DNA from: Aquamicrobium sp.
GTDB lineage: Bacteria > Pseudomonadota > Alphaproteobacteria > Rhizobiales > Rhizobiaceae
Assembly: GCF_023954335.1 (NCBI RefSeq)
Contig: NZ_JAMLIE010000001.1
Span: forward strand, 372,001 to 436,000
Length of the DNA stretch: 64,000 nt
Direction of reading: 5' to 3'
Shown here in pieces: positions 63,498-64,000 of the stretch. Within the stretch, counting starts at the first letter, position 1. The number at the start of each line of letters is the position of its first letter. The position numbers were made by a program, and so were the translations under genes. The notes under the pieces were generated by a model. It did no database searches, was not told where the DNA came from, and saw only the letters and a list, made by a program, of their open reading frames with translations.

Positions 63498-63562
63498 CGC
63501 GCGGGCGTGGTTCCTTCGGGTTGCGTCAGCAGGGTGCAGGGCCCGGCCTTGAGCGGAGTCGA

Positions 63563-63579
63563 ACGTAATGTTATTACGT
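63563..63579. promoter_or_regulatory. Zur box between aztA and zur
   Basis: ACGTAAT-GTT-ATTACGT is a perfect 7-bp inverted repeat in the 126-bp gap between the divergent aztA and zur genes. AT-rich dyads with ATGTTAT cores are the usual form of alphaproteobacterial Zur operators. Placed here one dimer could repress both directions when zinc is plentiful. Confidence 0.7.
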
Positions 63580-63623
63580 CTCTACCACCCGCGCCGACAA
63601 ATGGCAACGGACGGAGAACCGAG

Positions 63624-64000
63624 ATGGCGCCGCTTCCCGATCTGACGAAGAACCAGACCCTGGTGCTGGACGCGCTGACGCGCGTCGAGGGCCCGGCCAG
63701 CGCCTATCTCCTGCTCGACCGGCTGCGCGAGCACGGCTTTCGCGCGCCGCTTCAGGTTTATCGCGCGCTCGAGAAGCTCATCGACTATGGCCTCGTCCAC
63801 CGGCTCGAAAGCCTCAACTCCTTCGTGGCCTGCGCCCATCCGCACGAGCACGCCCATGGGCACAGGCACGGGCTGGTCGCCTTCGCGATCTGCGAGACTT
63901 GCGGTCAGGTCGACGAGTTCTCGGATGCGGCGGTGGAGAAGCGCCTCAGGGGATGGGCGAACGACCATTCCTTCAGGCTTTCGAAGACCACCATCGAGAT
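63624..64000 (+). CDS. zur: Fur-family zinc uptake regulator Zur (3' end cut by window)
   Basis: 125 codons are present. Winged helix 'LTKNQTLVLDALTRVEGPASAYLLLDRLREHGFRAPLQVYRALEKLIDYGLVHRLES' at residues 7-63, then the metal-binding part: CAHPHEHAHGHRHG and the structural zinc motif CETCGQVDEF. The His-rich stretch and divergence from aztABCD favour Zur over Fur. The end of the dimerisation domain lies outside the window. Confidence 0.9.
   Translation, partial: MAPLPDLTKNQTLVLDALTRVEGPASAYLLLDRLREHGFRAPLQVYRALEKLIDYGLVHRLESLNSFVACAHPHEHAHGHRHGLVAFAICETCGQVDEFSDAAVEKRLRGWANDHSFRLSKTTIE

Overview
The window reads as a chromosomal segment of a GC-rich alphaproteobacterium of the Rhizobiales/Hyphomicrobiales. 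The signs are the acidic tail of a TIGR02300-type protein next to tRNA-Ala(GGC), a urease operon coupled to a UrtABCDE urea importer, an AztABCD zinc system beside a zur gene, and a very high density of ABC and TRAP importers with LysR, GntR and TetR regulators. No phage, plasmid replication genes, rRNA or CRISPR array were seen. Mobility is limited to decayed fragments, including a possible integrase remnant beside the tRNA.

Layout. 0-1.2 kb: end of a TIGR02300-like gene, tRNA-Ala, then a graveyard with an integrase-like and a GntR-like fragment. 1.2-4 kb: an NMT1/SsuA-type ABC importer (three genes) behind a perfect 17-bp palindrome. 4-15.4 kb, minus strand: nitrogen block ureD-A-J-B-C-E-F-G followed by urtA-B-C-D-E. 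urtA has a good sigma-54 promoter match, and a perfect 32-bp palindrome separates urtA from urtB. 15.9-23.5 kb: a LysR gene divergent from an operon for a second NMT1-type importer, an FAD oxidoreductase, a CaiB/BaiF CoA-transferase, an enoyl-CoA hydratase and a ferredoxin. The operon ends in the stub of an aldehyde dehydrogenase gene killed by a stop codon. 24-32.8 kb: a LysR gene divergent from a hydantoin operon: N-carbamoyl-D-amino-acid hydrolase, hydantoin racemase, a TRAP transporter, D-hydantoinase and D-amino-acid dehydrogenase. 32.9-33.7 kb: a glyA (serine hydroxymethyltransferase) fragment joined to a broken AraC gene.

33.8-49.5 kb, minus strand: a long, nearly gapless run of a sugar ABC importer (binding protein, two permeases, ATPase), two FGGY kinases, a HAD phosphatase, an SMP-30 lactonase, a split transketolase, an SDR, a GldA-like dehydrogenase, a PRISE-type reductase and an acyl-CoA synthetase. 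A MocR-type regulator is divergent; the lysine that should hold PLP is an arginine. 51-55.4 kb: MacAB-like export ABC system with a membrane-fusion protein. 55.5-58 kb: acyl-CoA dehydrogenase convergent with a TetR gene. 58-59.5 kb: an LRR-like protein divergent from a short endonuclease V. 59.5-64 kb: aztABCD on the minus strand ending in a clear intrinsic terminator, divergent from a zur gene cut by the window end, with repeated Zur-box-like sequences.

How it fits together: the left half is about nitrogen scavenging (urea import and hydrolysis, hydantoin and carbamoyl-D-amino-acid breakdown). The centre and right hold two catabolic operons with no obvious published counterpart: the CoA/FAD/ferredoxin operon and the split-transketolase/two-kinase operon. 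These are the best candidates for undescribed pathways. All functional names rest on reading motifs and recalled family sequences; no database search was run.
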